Shown here: positions 17,434 through 26,546 of the stretch, one piece after another | Position numbering within the stretch: the first letter of the stretch is position 1 | How the letters are laid out: each line of letters opens with the position of its first letter | Assembly (NCBI RefSeq): GCF_002264395.1 | Contig: NZ_NFVA01000023.1 | Coordinates: 1-64,000 of the forward strand | Source: Paenibacillus sp. VTT E-133291 | Lineage (GTDB): Bacteria > Bacillota > Bacilli > Paenibacillales > Paenibacillaceae | Direction: 5' to 3' | DNA: 64,000 nt | Program-made: the position numbers and the translations under genes | The notes under the pieces: generated by a model | What the model saw: the letters and a program-made list of their open reading frames with translations, nothing else | Told to the model about the DNA's origin: nothing | Database searches by the model: none

Positions 17434-18147
17434 CTAGGTATTAATATTATCCTGCTGATCGTATAAACCTCTATGTTTTGCTTTTTCCGCTGCTTCACGA
17501 ATAGAATGGGTATCGAATTTGCGTATGATGTTACGAACGTGCGTCTTCATTGTGTTAGATGTGATCCCGAGCAACTCTCTGATTATCGACTGTTTATAAC
17601 CCCAACCAATTAACTTTAAGATTTCTTTTTCAGTAGGGGTTAACATTCGTTGCAATTCCTTGCGCTTAACGTGCTCCATTTCATGAAGGATGATGGCAGC
17701 AACGTCGGAATGAAGAGAAGATTGCCCCTGATACGCTTCTCTGACAGCGCTTATGATGTCCCTATAGTTGTTTTTGGTCACATAATTGACCCCCCCGGCC
17801 AGCATTGCGTCCACGACGATCTCAGGTTCATGAAGCGAAGTCAGGATAATAATGGGTAACGGTTTGATCTTCACTACTTCAGTAATGGTGTTCAGCCCAT
17901 CCTGTTGCGATGGAAGTAATGCCAGGTCAAGTATCATGACGTCTACATCCAATTGCAGACAAGCCCGAACAGCCGACTCTTTGTTTGTTGCAACATGGGC
18001 TACATTCATATCCGGTTCTGCATCGATCATCGTCGCCAATCGTTGCTGCCAGACGGGATCACTATCCACCAGCAAGACTTGTATCCTGCCTTCCATCCGA
18101 CCAATTACTCCCACAACCTCCAGAGCATACCTTAAGCGATCCTTCAA
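17434..18147 (-). CDS. NarL/FixJ-type response regulator
   Basis: The receiver domain (about residues 22-140) carries acidic residues in 'LLVDSD', the phospho-acceptor Asp near 74 in 'VDVMILDLALL', Thr near 103 and Lys near 125. A LuxR-type HTH follows ('LTPTEKEILKLIGWGYKQSI', 'SNTMKTHVRNIIRKF'). TTG 18147 follows GAGGTG and is a reasonable start. No histidine kinase gene is adjacent, so its partner is elsewhere or absent. It heads the conjugation-module cluster at 12.5-18.1 kb and may time its expression. Confidence 0.9.
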   Translation of the reverse strand: MKDRLRYALEVVGVIGRMEGRIQVLLVDSDPVWQQRLATMIDAEPDMNVAHVATNKESAVRACLQLDVDVMILDLALLPSQQDGLNTITEVVKIKPLPIIILTSLHEPEIVVDAMLAGGVNYVTKNNYRDIISAVREAYQGQSSLHSDVAAIILHEMEHVKRKELQRMLTPTEKEILKLIGWGYKQSIIRELLGITSNTMKTHVRNIIRKFDTHSIREAAEKAKHRGLYDQQDNINT

Positions 18148-18313
18148 TAGCTTTCACCTCACATTCATCAAGTGACAAAGACAAAAAGACACGCACCCTC
18201 ATCAAGGTCGTGTCTCTTCCTGACAGTAAATTAAAGAGGGTAACCCGGCGGTCATTGCACTCCTGCAGAAGACCCGTGGCTTTGCGTCCCAGTCTTTCGA
18301 TCTGGTTTGCCAT
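18062..18313 (-). CDS. small hypothetical protein overlapping the response regulator
   Basis: An 83-codon frame beginning 'MANQIERLGRKATGLLQEC' lies directly upstream of, and overlaps by 86 bp, the response regulator in another frame. It has an AGGAAA site before the ATG and a plausible helical, charged N-terminal half. Its C-terminal third lies wholly within the other gene. No domain recognised. Confidence 0.35.
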   Translation of the reverse strand: MANQIERLGRKATGLLQECNDRRVTLFNLLSGRDTTLMRVRVFLSLSLDECEVKAIEGSLKVCSGGCGSNWSDGRQDTSLAGG

Positions 18314-18420
18314 TTTCCTATTTTAATAGAGTATTTTTACGCACCTTCCTCCATCAAGCCAATCGCCATATTTCTTTCCTTTAACCTAGCATTATATGAG
18401 GAAAAGTAAGCATCTTTACG

Positions 18421-18512
18421 GACGTTGGTTCCAAATTGAGTACAGCGGACTGTTCTTACCACTTATGCAGTTTTTTGTACCAACCTTTGCATGCAAATGT
18501 ACCAACGTTTGC
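18421..18512. repeat. repeats around GTACCAAC(C/G)TTTGC
   Basis: GTACCAACCTTTGC at 18477-18490 and GTACCAACGTTTGC at 18499-18512 are 22 bp apart (two helical turns). An inverted partial copy, GACGTTGGTTCC, lies at 18420-18432. They fall in the non-coding gap between the conjugation-module operon and the accessory genes, so they could be operators or recombination sites. Confidence 0.5.
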
Positions 18513-18561
18513 GGACGACTTTACCAATAAAGAGTGGGAAAGGCTTTATGATTAATAAGAA

Positions 18562-18582
18562 ACAGCCCTAGGCTAAGGCTGT
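18562..18582 (-). terminator. terminator downstream of the usp gene
   Basis: AACAGCC (18561-18567) pairs with GGCTGTT (18577-18583) around a 9-nt loop. It lies about 25 bp after the stop codon of the universal stress gene and is followed on the minus strand by a T-rich stretch. Confidence 0.6.
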
Positions 18583-18605
18583 TATCTCTTTCGAAAAACT
18601 CAAGG

Positions 18606-19025
18606 TTATTTAACGACAATCACTGGACACTTTACTCTCTTCATAACTTTATGGCTCACACTTCCTAAAACAAACTCCTGAAAAGTATTTAACCCGCGGC
18701 TTCCTATAACCACTAAATCCACTTTTTCACTGTTTGCATATTCGACAATCGTCGGACCTGGATCGCCTGTAAGAAATGTTGTTTTATGATTCACGTTCTT
18801 AGCGGATAGTATTTCCCTATGGGGAATTAACTTTTGGTCTCTCTTTGTCTGTAGTTCTTCATGACTTTGGGAATGAAGAACTTCATTCTTTATTTTAGAC
18901 ATATCCGCAACATAAAGAACTTCTACAACTGATCCTGGAATCAATGAGGCTATGGTTGCAGCTTCCTTAGCAGCACGAATGGAATATTCAGATCCATCTG
19001 CGGCTAGCACAATGCGTTGATACAT
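18606..19025 (-). CDS. universal stress protein (UspA family)
   Basis: A 139-residue single UspA domain: 'RIVLAADGSEYSIRAAKEAA' at the N-terminus and the ATP-binding loop 'VIGSRGLNTFQEFVLGSVSH' at the C-terminus (GxRGx9GSxS). The domain binds ATP and is associated with stress survival. It lies 15 bp downstream of the SulP transporter gene, a pairing often seen in Bacillales, and is probably co-transcribed. Confidence 0.92.
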   Translation of the reverse strand: MYQRIVLAADGSEYSIRAAKEAATIASLIPGSVVEVLYVADMSKIKNEVLHSQSHEELQTKRDQKLIPHREILSAKNVNHKTTFLTGDPGPTIVEYANSEKVDLVVIGSRGLNTFQEFVLGSVSHKVMKRVKCPVIVVK

Positions 19026-19040
19026 GGTTCATCCCTCCTT

Positions 19041-20504
19041 CTAATGAGCTTTTAATGAAGCTTTCTCTTCATTGTAAACAGCTAATTGATCAATGATTTT
19101 TTTACTTGGCCCGTTTAGTCCCCTAATTCTGACCTGATTATCGTTTTCTCGAAACTTCATCACCACTTTATCAACTGCTCCTACACCAGAATCGTCCCAA
19201 ATGTGTGCGTTAGTGAAGTCAATCATGATATGGGTATACGAAACATCGTAGTCAAAGGAAGCAATAAACCCTTCTACAGAAGCGAAAAATAATTGACCAG
19301 AAACCTCATAAGAGTCTCCTTTACTAGTCTTCCGTTTCTTAACGTTCAGTTTTGAAATTTTGGCTACAAAAAATATTGCACTTAGAATAACACCGGCAAT
19401 TACTCCTTTCGAAAGGTCATGCGTGTATACCACAACACCTACTGTAGTCAGCATAACAAGTGAATCAGTCTTCGGGGCTTTACGCAAATAAGAGAAGGAT
19501 GACCAATCAAAGGTTCCAATCGATACCATAATCATAATGCCTACCAGTACAGGCATCGGGATCTGTACAACTACCCCGCCCAAAACAAGAATTAGAAACA
19601 TTAAAAACATTCCAGCAACTAAAGTCGATAGCCTTCCCCGACCTCCCGATTTAACGTTGATGACCGACTGTCCGATCATCGCGCATCCAGCCATTCCACC
19701 AAAAAATCCGGTGATAACATTGGCAATTCCTTGACCTCTAGACTCTCGATTTTTATCACTTTCCGTTTTCGTCATATCATCTACGATTGAAGAAGTGAGT
19801 AGCGACTCCAACAGCCCGACAATAGCCAAGGCAATCGAGTAAGGAAAAATGATCCTTAAAGTTTCAAAGTTAAGAGGTATATCTGGAATAAAGAATGTAG
19901 GAAGCGTTTGTGTGATGGCCCCTAAATCGCCAACGGTTCCTAAATTGAAATCACCCCATATGGCAGCCGCTGTTAGCACAATAATAGCAATAAGGGGTGC
20001 GGGTATAGCCTTGAAAAATCTAGGTAATACATATACAATGATCAAGGTAATCGCTACAAAAACATAGGTCGATGTTGAAATCCCAAAAAAATGCGGAACT
20101 TGTGCCATGAATATCAGAACAGCGAGCGCGTTAACAAAACCGATCATGACAGCTCTGGGGATAAATTTCATGACTTTGGCAATTTTAAATACACCGAAAA
20201 TGAATTGAATGATTCCAGTAAGAATCGTCGCAGCCAATAAATATTGAAGTCCATGTTCTTTAACTAACGGAACCATCAGCAAAGCCATGGCACCGGTAGC
20301 AGCGGAAATCATACCAGGACGTCCACCAACAAATGCAATAATGACTGCAATAGAGAAAGATGCATATAAACCAACCATCGGATCGACCCCGGCAATGATG
20401 GAAAAGGCGATCGCTTCGGGAATGAGTGCCAAGGCGACAACAATGCCTGCCAGTACATCACCCCTTATATTCGAGAACCATTCCCTCTTTATTGTTCCAA
20501 CCAC
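19041..20504 (-). CDS. SulP-family anion transporter with STAS domain
   Basis: A membrane transporter of the SLC26/SulP family (sulfate, bicarbonate or related anions). The N-terminal ~370 residues are strongly hydrophobic with the SulP signature region '[20 protein letters not shown]'. The C-terminus (about 385-480) is a STAS domain ('[20 protein letters not shown]'). Length 487 residues is normal. GTG start at 20504 after GGGAGTGGAG. The substrate cannot be told from sequence. It is transcribed with the Usp gene. Confidence 0.9.
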   Translation of the reverse strand: MVGTIKREWFSNIRGDVLAGIVVALALIPEAIAFSIIAGVDPMVGLYASFSIAVIIAFVGGRPGMISAATGAMALLMVPLVKEHGLQYLLAATILTGIIQFIFGVFKIAKVMKFIPRAVMIGFVNALAVLIFMAQVPHFFGISTSTYVFVAITLIIVYVLPRFFKAIPAPLIAIIVLTAAAIWGDFNLGTVGDLGAITQTLPTFFIPDIPLNFETLRIIFPYSIALAIVGLLESLLTSSIVDDMTKTESDKNRESRGQGIANVITGFFGGMAGCAMIGQSVINVKSGGRGRLSTLVAGMFLMFLILVLGGVVVQIPMPVLVGIMIMVSIGTFDWSSFSYLRKAPKTDSLVMLTTVGVVVYTHDLSKGVIAGVILSAIFFVAKISKLNVKKRKTSKGDSYEVSGQLFFASVEGFIASFDYDVSYTHIMIDFTNAHIWDDSGVGAVDKVVMKFRENDNQVRIRGLNGPSKKIIDQLAVYNEEKASLKAH

Positions 20505-20642
20505 GTGTTACTCCACTCCCACTATAAAGTAATGTTTTCTTCTGTTTCCTCACTCATTCTTAGATTTCCAACATTGACAGCTTGAGGGGTACTGATGGAG
20601 AATGTAGCCCATAGACTGATTTCCTGTAAGAGTGTATGCAGG

Positions 20643-20924
20643 AACAGAGCTTAGGATCGTCTTGCTTCCAAAACTGTGGATATATGGTTATGATCGCACA
20701 GTGGATCTCCACGTCTGCCCTTGGGGTTTACCCTCCCATGTCACGCTGGGTCTATGCCCTTACATTCCTTCGTTCTACCTCTCAAGGGGTGGATGCCGAT
20801 TCTTGCTCCTTTACTGGGTCGTTGCCCTTATGGAATATTAATCTTCGGCTGCTCCGGTGCTTCTGTTGTCATTGTTATCCACTTGTGAATAAGGAGAATC
20901 AGTAGTTGTTCATGCCCTGATTAT
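20643..20924 (-). ncRNA. candidate bridge-RNA region of the IS110-family element
   Basis: No ORF is supported between the transposase stop and the end of the element. IS110-family elements encode a structured bridge RNA in a non-coding end; in IS1111-type elements it lies downstream of the transposase. This 280-nt stretch is the only non-coding end long enough. The sequence is GC-richer than its surroundings with several short complementary blocks (CCCTTGGGG, GACCCAG). The transcript and its loops were not resolved. Confidence 0.45.
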
Positions 20925-22223
20925 TTAAGCAGCACTTTGTTGTAGCTGGACTTTCCGAACCGGGCCCAATACATCGTTTGCGTCATAATCCTTCTGTTTT
21001 GTCCCCAATGTATGGAGGACGCGAATTAGTTTTCCACAAAGCGCAATCAAGGATTGCTTCTTCTTCAACGGATTGTCTTGGCGTGTTGTGAAATATTTAT
21101 GCAGTGCCTTGAACTCCTCGTTATGAGCCACAAGCGGCAGCATACAGCGGAACAGCAACGCCCTTAGACGCGAACGCCCTCGCTTCGTAATTCCGGTCTT
21201 ACCTTTCCGCTTGCCAGAGCTGTTTTCCTTCAGGTTCAGCCCCGCCAGGCGGATGATTTGCTGCCCATGGTCGTAGCCGCTCAGATCGCCTACCTCGGCA
21301 AGAAAACCGGCAATGGTAACAACCCCAACTCCTGGTACCGTCAGCATCTGAGTCGTCCCCGGGATTCGTTCGAGGACGAGCATTGCTTCCCCCATGATCG
21401 TTTCGACTTGTTTGGCATACAGGTCGTACTGCTCCAACAGGGACTCAAGTTCAATGCGGGCTGCTGAGAGCCCCTCGGTAAGCCCGATTGATTCTGTTGC
21501 AGTGGCGTAGAGCTTCTCCGCCCGCTTGATGCCCACTCCGCGCCCGACTTCCGTCTTCCAGTGTGTGAGAATGCCCCTGGCGCCTGTAGAGACGATCTCC
21601 TCTGGCGTTGGAAACTGACGCATTGTCATGAGCGATGCTTTGCCTTCCCAATCCTTGAACACCACTGAGTACTCCGGAAAGTAACGGTCAAACCAATGGC
21701 TAATCCGAGCCTTCACTTGGTTGGAATTCACGACGACCTTTTCTCGAAGATTCATGAGGATGCGCAATTCCGCAAATTCCTTTGTCGGCAGATTCGGTTC
21801 CGAGTACTTCCCGTTGCGAATCAGGTCCGCAATGACCTTAGCGTCCTTGTAATCGCTTTTGGTCGGCGAGTTATCTTCAAGCTCTTTTGTCTTGCTCACG
21901 TGATGCGGATTGACGACGGCGATCGTAATGCCTTGTTCTTTCAGGAATGCAGCTAACGGAAACCAGTAGTGTCCAGTTGGTTCGATGCCGAATACAATTT
22001 CTGTTTTGCCGTGAACCTGCTCAAGCTCCTTCATCCACGATGCCAGTTTCGTTAATCCCTCTTGATCGTTTTGGAACACGCAATCCTTTCCAAGTTCGAT
22101 GCCGCGAAAGTCGACGGCACGGGCTACATGGGTCTTCTTGGCGATATCCGCCCCGACGACTAGTGTTGAATCGGTAATTCGTGTAATTCGTTGATTCTGC
22201 TTTTGTTTCAGCTTATACTTCAT
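20925..22223 (-). CDS. IS110-family transposase (DEDD/serine)
   Basis: The 432-residue protein has the RuvC-like N-terminal DEDD domain ('LVVGADIAKKTHVARAVD', 'IEPTGHYW', 'SDYKDAKVIADL'), a coiled middle region, and the C-terminal Tnp_20 domain with its helix-hairpin-helix ('MLTVPGVGVVTIAGFLAEVG') and Ser-bearing 'LAGLNLKENSSGKRKGKTG'. All expected motifs are present and the frame is intact. It is preceded by an AAGGAGGAC ribosome-binding site. Confidence 0.93.
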   Translation of the reverse strand: MKYKLKQKQNQRITRITDSTLVVGADIAKKTHVARAVDFRGIELGKDCVFQNDQEGLTKLASWMKELEQVHGKTEIVFGIEPTGHYWFPLAAFLKEQGITIAVVNPHHVSKTKELEDNSPTKSDYKDAKVIADLIRNGKYSEPNLPTKEFAELRILMNLREKVVVNSNQVKARISHWFDRYFPEYSVVFKDWEGKASLMTMRQFPTPEEIVSTGARGILTHWKTEVGRGVGIKRAEKLYATATESIGLTEGLSAARIELESLLEQYDLYAKQVETIMGEAMLVLERIPGTTQMLTVPGVGVVTIAGFLAEVGDLSGYDHGQQIIRLAGLNLKENSSGKRKGKTGITKRGRSRLRALLFRCMLPLVAHNEEFKALHKYFTTRQDNPLKKKQSLIALCGKLIRVLHTLGTKQKDYDANDVLGPVRKVQLQQSAA

Positions 22224-22412
22224 GTAGAGCGTCCTCCTTCAATTAGGGCAGTGAATGGCCACCATTCCGAGACCCAGCATACAGGAGGCGCTTTTTCTTT
22301 TCAAAGGGCAAATTACTTCATTACAGGAATGGCTCCTTATCTATATTTTATGATGACTTTTAACTCTCATAAAAGTCAGGTTCCGTATTTAGACGACTTA
22401 CCCATTTTATCA

Positions 22413-22462
22413 CCAAAAGGACCAAAAGGGAACCCTTTTGGTCCTTTTGGATATGTTATAAT
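22413..22462 (+). promoter_or_regulatory. promoter with an 18-bp-arm palindrome ahead of the resolvase-like gene
   Basis: CCAAAAGGACCAAAAGGG (22413-22430) is followed after AA by its exact reverse complement (22433-22450). Each arm is itself a doublet of CCAAAAGG. Right after it, TGTTATAAT (22454-22462) is a perfect extended -10, so the palindrome covers the -35 region and upstream. It is a strong candidate operator for the protein encoded just downstream. Confidence 0.75.
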
Positions 22463-22492
22463 TAAAAAAAGGTTTAGTAAGGAGAAAATATT

Positions 22493-23041
22493 ATGATAAT
22501 CGGCTATGTGAGGCCAAATGAAGAAGATTTAGGTTGTGAAATCCAGTTGGAGATATTAAATAATCTTGGCTATGATCGTCTGTACAGAGAAGAACATTCG
22601 TCACCCAAAAAAAGGATGGCTTTAAAAAAACTATTATCCGAACTTCAACCCAGAGACACTATTGCGGTAGCTAAGTTATTCTCTTTTGCTGACTCCACAC
22701 GCCATCTTGCAGAACTACTGGATCAGCTGCACAAAAAAAAGGCTTATTTACTTTCGATTAGCGAGGGGATCAATACCAATCCGGTATCGGAATGCAATCA
22801 ATCATTCCATGAAATTGTGAGTGTTTTATTGAACTTTCAAAGCGACCTTATTAGCGAAAATACTAAAAAAGGCTTATACGAAGCCATACAAAAAGGAAAA
22901 AAACTAGGTCGCCCACGAAAAGCAGATGAAAACGTAAAACGTGCGATAACCATGTACCAAAGTCAACAATTCAGCCTTGCCCAAATCAAAGAAGAAACCG
23001 GAATTAGCAAAACCACACTATACCGATATTTAGAAAGCTAA
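22493..23041 (+). CDS. serine-recombinase-like protein lacking active-site residues
   Basis: The 182-residue protein has the resolvase/invertase layout: N-terminal domain, long helix, and C-terminal HTH ('GRPRKADENVKRAITMYQSQ', 'IKEETGISKTTLYRYLES'). The catalytic region is altered. Where active enzymes read 'YARVST(D/E)', this reads 'YVRPNEED', so the nucleophilic Ser is replaced. Where they read 'DRLGRS', this reads 'FSFADS', losing both conserved Arg. It is therefore probably a DNA-binding protein only. Its own promoter overlaps a long palindrome (22413-22450). Confidence 0.8.
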   Translation: MIIGYVRPNEEDLGCEIQLEILNNLGYDRLYREEHSSPKKRMALKKLLSELQPRDTIAVAKLFSFADSTRHLAELLDQLHKKKAYLLSISEGINTNPVSECNQSFHEIVSVLLNFQSDLISENTKKGLYEAIQKGKKLGRPRKADENVKRAITMYQSQQFSLAQIKEETGISKTTLYRYLES

Positions 23042-23146
23042 AGATATTTGTCAGCACTTGTAATAGATACTGACATCCATGATCAACATTTGAGTTTACG
23101 AACTATCTAGAAAATTACATCATACCGACCATAACTGTTATAGCGG

Positions 23147-23206
23147 TTGACTTTTTTGTGAAAATAGCCGAAAATCTAGCTTATATAATTAAATAATTAT
23201 ATAAGC
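23147..23206 (+). promoter_or_regulatory. ars operon promoter/operator
   Basis: TTGACT at 23147-23152 is a good -35 with a weak -10 17 bp later. Downstream, GCTTATATAATT (23179-23190) and AATTATATAAGC (23195-23206) form a perfect 12-bp inverted repeat with a 4-nt centre. This AT-rich dyad fits ArsR/SmtB operators and ends 28 bp before the first ars start codon. Confidence 0.75.
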
Positions 23207-23234
23207 ATTAACATATAATAAGGAGGTTGGGAAA

Positions 23235-23645
23235 ATGAATCCTGTGCGCATTTATTTCTTATGTATTCAAAATCGTTGCAGAAGCCAGATTGCTGAAGCA
23301 TTCGCGAAACATTACGGTGGTAATAAAGTAATAGTCGAAAGCGCTGGTCTTGAAGAATCCGATATTCACCCGTTAACCATTCAGGTCATGCGTGAGATTG
23401 GCATTGATGTGTCAACTCATTATTCCAAAAAGTTAGACATGAAAACATTCATGAATTCCAACATCGTTGTCAAGCTTTGCGAACAACTTAATGAACGTTG
23501 TCCTATCGTGCCCTTCGGTATCAGGAATGTGGAATGGAACATCTCCGATCCTTTAAGTGAAGATTTGATTGAGTCTGTTAGAGCGGCAAGGGATGAAATT
23601 GAAGAGAAGGTCAAAGAATTATTGGAAAACTTATCGTATGCGTAA
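23235..23645 (+). CDS. arsC: arsenate reductase, low-molecular-weight phosphatase type
   Basis: A thioredoxin-coupled ArsC that reduces arsenate to arsenite for export. The 136-residue protein keeps the P-loop 'CIQNRCRS' (Cys10, Cys15) and the redox pair Cys82 and Cys89 ('KLCEQLNERCP'), matching the numbering of Bacillus/Staphylococcus ArsC. The usual 'TGNSCR' is changed to 'IQNRCR', and the 'HWGFDDP' region reads 'EWNISDP', so it is the more divergent of the two copies here. AAGGAGG site upstream. First gene of the operon. Confidence 0.88.
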   Translation: MNPVRIYFLCIQNRCRSQIAEAFAKHYGGNKVIVESAGLEESDIHPLTIQVMREIGIDVSTHYSKKLDMKTFMNSNIVVKLCEQLNERCPIVPFGIRNVEWNISDPLSEDLIESVRAARDEIEEKVKELLENLSYA

Positions 23646-23669
23646 ATGAAATGAAAGGAGTACCGAATA

Positions 23670-23984
23670 GTGGAACAAATCGAAGCATTTGCCGATTTAT
23701 TTAAGTTGCTGGGAGATAAGAATAGACTATCTATCGTGGCTAGTTTGAAAGAAAGGGAGCTTTGTGTGTGTGAGCTTGTTGAGCTTGTGCAAACGAGTCA
23801 ACCTAACATTAGTCAACATCTTCGCAAGCTGAAGGATGCGGGGTTACTAAAAGAGACAAAAAAAGGGCAATGGAATTATTATTCGTTAAATATCGATGAT
23901 AAGCCTTCTGTACAATCAATTCTAACTTTACTTCCATCACAAAAGAAAAAGCTATTAACATTAACCCCGGTAAATTGTAACTAA
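23670..23984 (+). CDS. arsR: ArsR/SmtB-family arsenic-responsive repressor
   Basis: A 104-residue winged-helix repressor that leaves DNA on binding arsenite. The metal site '[12 protein letters not shown]' is intact (CVC in the alpha3 helix), followed by the recognition helix '[19 protein letters not shown]'. It starts at GTG 23670 behind AAAGGAG. Its likely operator is the 12-bp inverted repeat at 23179-23206. The gene is second in the operon, between arsC and arsB. Confidence 0.93.
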   Translation: MEQIEAFADLFKLLGDKNRLSIVASLKERELCVCELVELVQTSQPNISQHLRKLKDAGLLKETKKGQWNYYSLNIDDKPSVQSILTLLPSQKKKLLTLTPVNCN

Positions 23985-23995
23985 TGGAGGTCTTT

Positions 23996-25288
23996 ATGAT
24001 CTGGATTGCATCAGCTATTTTTATTCTAACTTTAATTTTTGTGATTTGGCAGCCGAAAGGCTTAAATATTGGTTGGTCTGCGAGCGCAGGAGCCGTTTTA
24101 GCCCTTGTTTTTCAAGTCGTCAGCTTAAATGATGTCGTAGCAGTAACGGATATCGTTTGGAATGCGACCTTGGCCTTTGTCGCCATTATCTTGATTTCGT
24201 TGATCTTGGATGACATCGGCTTCTTTGAGTGGTCTGCTCTGCACATGGCTCGCTTTGCCAAAGGTAACGGAAAATTGATGTTTGTTTACGTGGTGCTACT
24301 TGGCGCAGCCGTAGCCGCATTCTTCGCAAATGACGGAGCTGCTTTAATCTTAACACCCATTGTTCTAGCCATGGTCAGGGCGTTAAAACTTCCTGATGCC
24401 ATGATTCTACCGTTTATCATGGCAAGTGGATTTATTGCGGACACGGCATCTTTACCGCTTATAGTGAGTAACTTGGTGAATATCGTATCGGCTGATTACT
24501 TTGGCATTAACTTTCTTGAATATGCAAGCCGCATGATTGTGCCGAGCCTATTCTCTCTGGGTGCAAGCTTGCTAGTGCTTTACTTGTACTTTAGGAAAAA
24601 CATCCCTGCCACATACGATATGGGTGAGCTGAAAAAACCTGCGGATGCGATTAAGGATAAAAGAATGTTTAAGCTGTCTTGGTATTTGCTAACCATATTA
24701 TTGGTAGCGTACATCGTCAGCGGTATCATTCATATCCCTGTCTCGATTATTGCTGGAGCTATAGCGATTATTTTTATTCTCTTTGCTCAACAAAGCAAAG
24801 CCATCGAAACAAAAAAAATTATCAAAGGTGCCCCTTGGAATGTGGTCGTGTTCTCCATTGGGATGTATGTGGTGGTGTATGGACTCCGTAACGTGGGATT
24901 GACAGATATGTTGGGAGATCTAATCCAAACGATGGCGGATCAAGGATTGTTCGTTGCCACTGTCGGTATGGGGTTCTTAGCGGCAATTCTTTCATCTATA
25001 ATGAACAATATGCCGACCGTCATGATTGATGCCCTTGCTATCGATGGTACTCAGACGACTGGGGTCATCCGCGAAGCTCTAATCTATGCTAATGTGATCG
25101 GTTCTGATTTAGGACCGAAAATCACGCCGATTGGTTCTCTCGCCACGTTATTGTGGCTTCATGTGTTAGCGCAAAAAAACGTGAAAATCACTTGGGGGTA
25201 CTACTTTAAGGTCGGTATTGTCTTAACGATACCTACGCTGTTTATTACCCTTGTTGGTTTGTATGTATGGCTTATGATTATTACTTAA
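23996..25288 (+). CDS. arsB: ArsB arsenite efflux transporter
   Basis: An integral membrane arsenite/antimonite exporter of the ArsB/NhaD superfamily. About 12 hydrophobic segments and conserved stretches such as '[20 protein letters not shown]' and '[17 protein letters not shown]' are visible. The frame opens at 23984, but a GGAGG site sits 6 nt before the ATG at 23996, which gives a 430-residue protein. It belongs to the ArsB rather than the ACR3 family. Confidence 0.93.
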   Translation: MIWIASAIFILTLIFVIWQPKGLNIGWSASAGAVLALVFQVVSLNDVVAVTDIVWNATLAFVAIILISLILDDIGFFEWSALHMARFAKGNGKLMFVYVVLLGAAVAAFFANDGAALILTPIVLAMVRALKLPDAMILPFIMASGFIADTASLPLIVSNLVNIVSADYFGINFLEYASRMIVPSLFSLGASLLVLYLYFRKNIPATYDMGELKKPADAIKDKRMFKLSWYLLTILLVAYIVSGIIHIPVSIIAGAIAIIFILFAQQSKAIETKKIIKGAPWNVVVFSIGMYVVVYGLRNVGLTDMLGDLIQTMADQGLFVATVGMGFLAAILSSIMNNMPTVMIDALAIDGTQTTGVIREALIYANVIGSDLGPKITPIGSLATLLWLHVLAQKNVKITWGYYFKVGIVLTIPTLFITLVGLYVWLMIIT

Positions 25289-25301
25289 GGAGAGAGATGA
25301 A

Positions 25302-26183
25302 ATGGATAAAAAATTAGTGTACTTTCTTTGCACAGGAAATTCATGCCGCAGTCAGATTGCAGATGGGTTCTTAAAAGCGCTTGGCGGAGATCAATATGAA
25401 GTGAAAAGCGCTGGACTTGAGGCACACGGACTAAACCCTCGTGCCGTTACAGTGATGAACGAAGCAGGGGTGGATATCTCCAACCATACTTCTGATGTTA
25501 TTGATCAAGACACACTAAGCAAAGCAGATTATATCATCACCCTTTGCGGTCACGCCAATGACAACTGTCCTATTGTTCAAAATGACAAGGCTGAAAGATG
25601 GCATTGGGGATTCGATGATCCTGCACAGGCTACGGGAACTGAAGAAGAAATTATGAAGAAGTTCCGAGAAGTGCGCGATGCCATTAAAAATCGTATCGAG
25701 CAATTTGTTAAACAAGGAAAATATAGCTCTGGAAACGAGGAGAAGTCAACTGTGGAAAAGAAGTATCACTCCCTATTAGATAATAAAATTTTTATGGGCG
25801 GCGCTTCCGATGTGGAACAAATGGTCAAGAACGAACAGGTTGAAGTTGTGGTGGATTTGCGTGAAGAAGCCACAGAGTGTGCCTATCCAAATGAAAATGT
25901 GAAATGGATTAAAGTACCTATTGGTGATAATACCGAGAAGACCAACGAGGAATTATTTCAACAAGCGATAGACCACGTAGTAAATGCCTACAAAGATAGA
26001 AAAAAAGTAGCTTTCCATTGTGGTGGTGGGAAAGGTCGCACAGGAGCCGTTGCCATTGGAACCCTCATCGCCTTAGCAAAGTACAACACCATTGAAGAAG
26101 CTGAACGAGCAGCCAAAGAAATCCGTCCTGTTATAAACATAAGAGAGCCGCAACGAAAAGCACTCGAAATGCTATATAAATAA
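25302..26183 (+). CDS. arsC: arsenate reductase fused to a dual-specificity-phosphatase-like domain
   Basis: Residues 1-140 are a complete thioredoxin-type ArsC: P-loop 'CTGNSCRS' (Cys10, Cys15), redox pair Cys82/Cys89 ('[11 protein letters not shown]') and '[16 protein letters not shown]'. After a short Ser/Glu/Lys linker (141-153), residues ~155-293 form a second phosphatase-fold domain with an HC(X)5R loop '[10 protein letters not shown]' (Cys240, Arg246) and an upstream Asp in '[11 protein letters not shown]'. Typical ArsC ends near residue 140, so this is a true fusion. It closes the operon, 13 bp after arsB. The second domain's substrate is unknown. Confidence 0.9.
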   Translation: MDKKLVYFLCTGNSCRSQIADGFLKALGGDQYEVKSAGLEAHGLNPRAVTVMNEAGVDISNHTSDVIDQDTLSKADYIITLCGHANDNCPIVQNDKAERWHWGFDDPAQATGTEEEIMKKFREVRDAIKNRIEQFVKQGKYSSGNEEKSTVEKKYHSLLDNKIFMGGASDVEQMVKNEQVEVVVDLREEATECAYPNENVKWIKVPIGDNTEKTNEELFQQAIDHVVNAYKDRKKVAFHCGGGKGRTGAVAIGTLIALAKYNTIEEAERAAKEIRPVINIREPQRKALEMLYK

Positions 26184-26537
26184 CTAACACGGTAGACTCG
26201 AATTCTTTTTGGACGTGAGGGCTAACATCATTTCATATCATTGTGGAATTGTGATAAAAAACTTAGGTAGGCTTAATCAGAATATACACCTGTTTCGGAC
26301 AGAGATTGACAATATTATTTATGTTTCAAGTCACAGGGACGCGAGCAATCACGTCCCCAATTCGTAATTACCCTTTGTACTTAAGCCAAACCCTTGTAAA
26401 TAAAGGAACAAACGGATTTCCAGATGTGTGTCGAGTACCCCGTAACCTAAGACCAGCCTGTAAATTCAGCATCGTGGCTTCAACAATCTGGCCCTATTGT
26501 GGAAGACTGATCCTATTGGAAATCAATCAAATTTGTA
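26184..26537. other. non-coding gap between the ars operon and the IS4 element
   Basis: Small open frames occur but none has a family match or ribosome-binding site. GGGACG (26336-26341) and CGTCCC (26353-26358) could form a short hairpin. Nothing else could be supported. Confidence 0.4.
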
Positions 26538-26546
26538 TAACAAGTC
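26538..26546. repeat. target-site duplication of the IS4 element, left copy
   Basis: ATAACAAGT immediately precedes the left terminal repeat, and the identical nine bases follow the right terminal repeat at 27992-28000. Confidence 0.9.

Larger units (their letters stand above)
20633..22283 (-). mobile_element. IS110-family element, IS1111-type layout
   Basis: The element carries one DEDD transposase gene. Subterminal inverted repeats TGTATGCAGG (20633-20642) and CCAGCATACA (22274-22283; reverse complement TGTATGCTGG) match in 9 of 10 bases. The ~290-bp non-coding stretch downstream of the transposase and the short upstream end fit the IS1111 subgroup, which has subterminal repeats. The true ends lie a few bases outside the repeats; no target duplication is expected. 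Confidence 0.7.
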
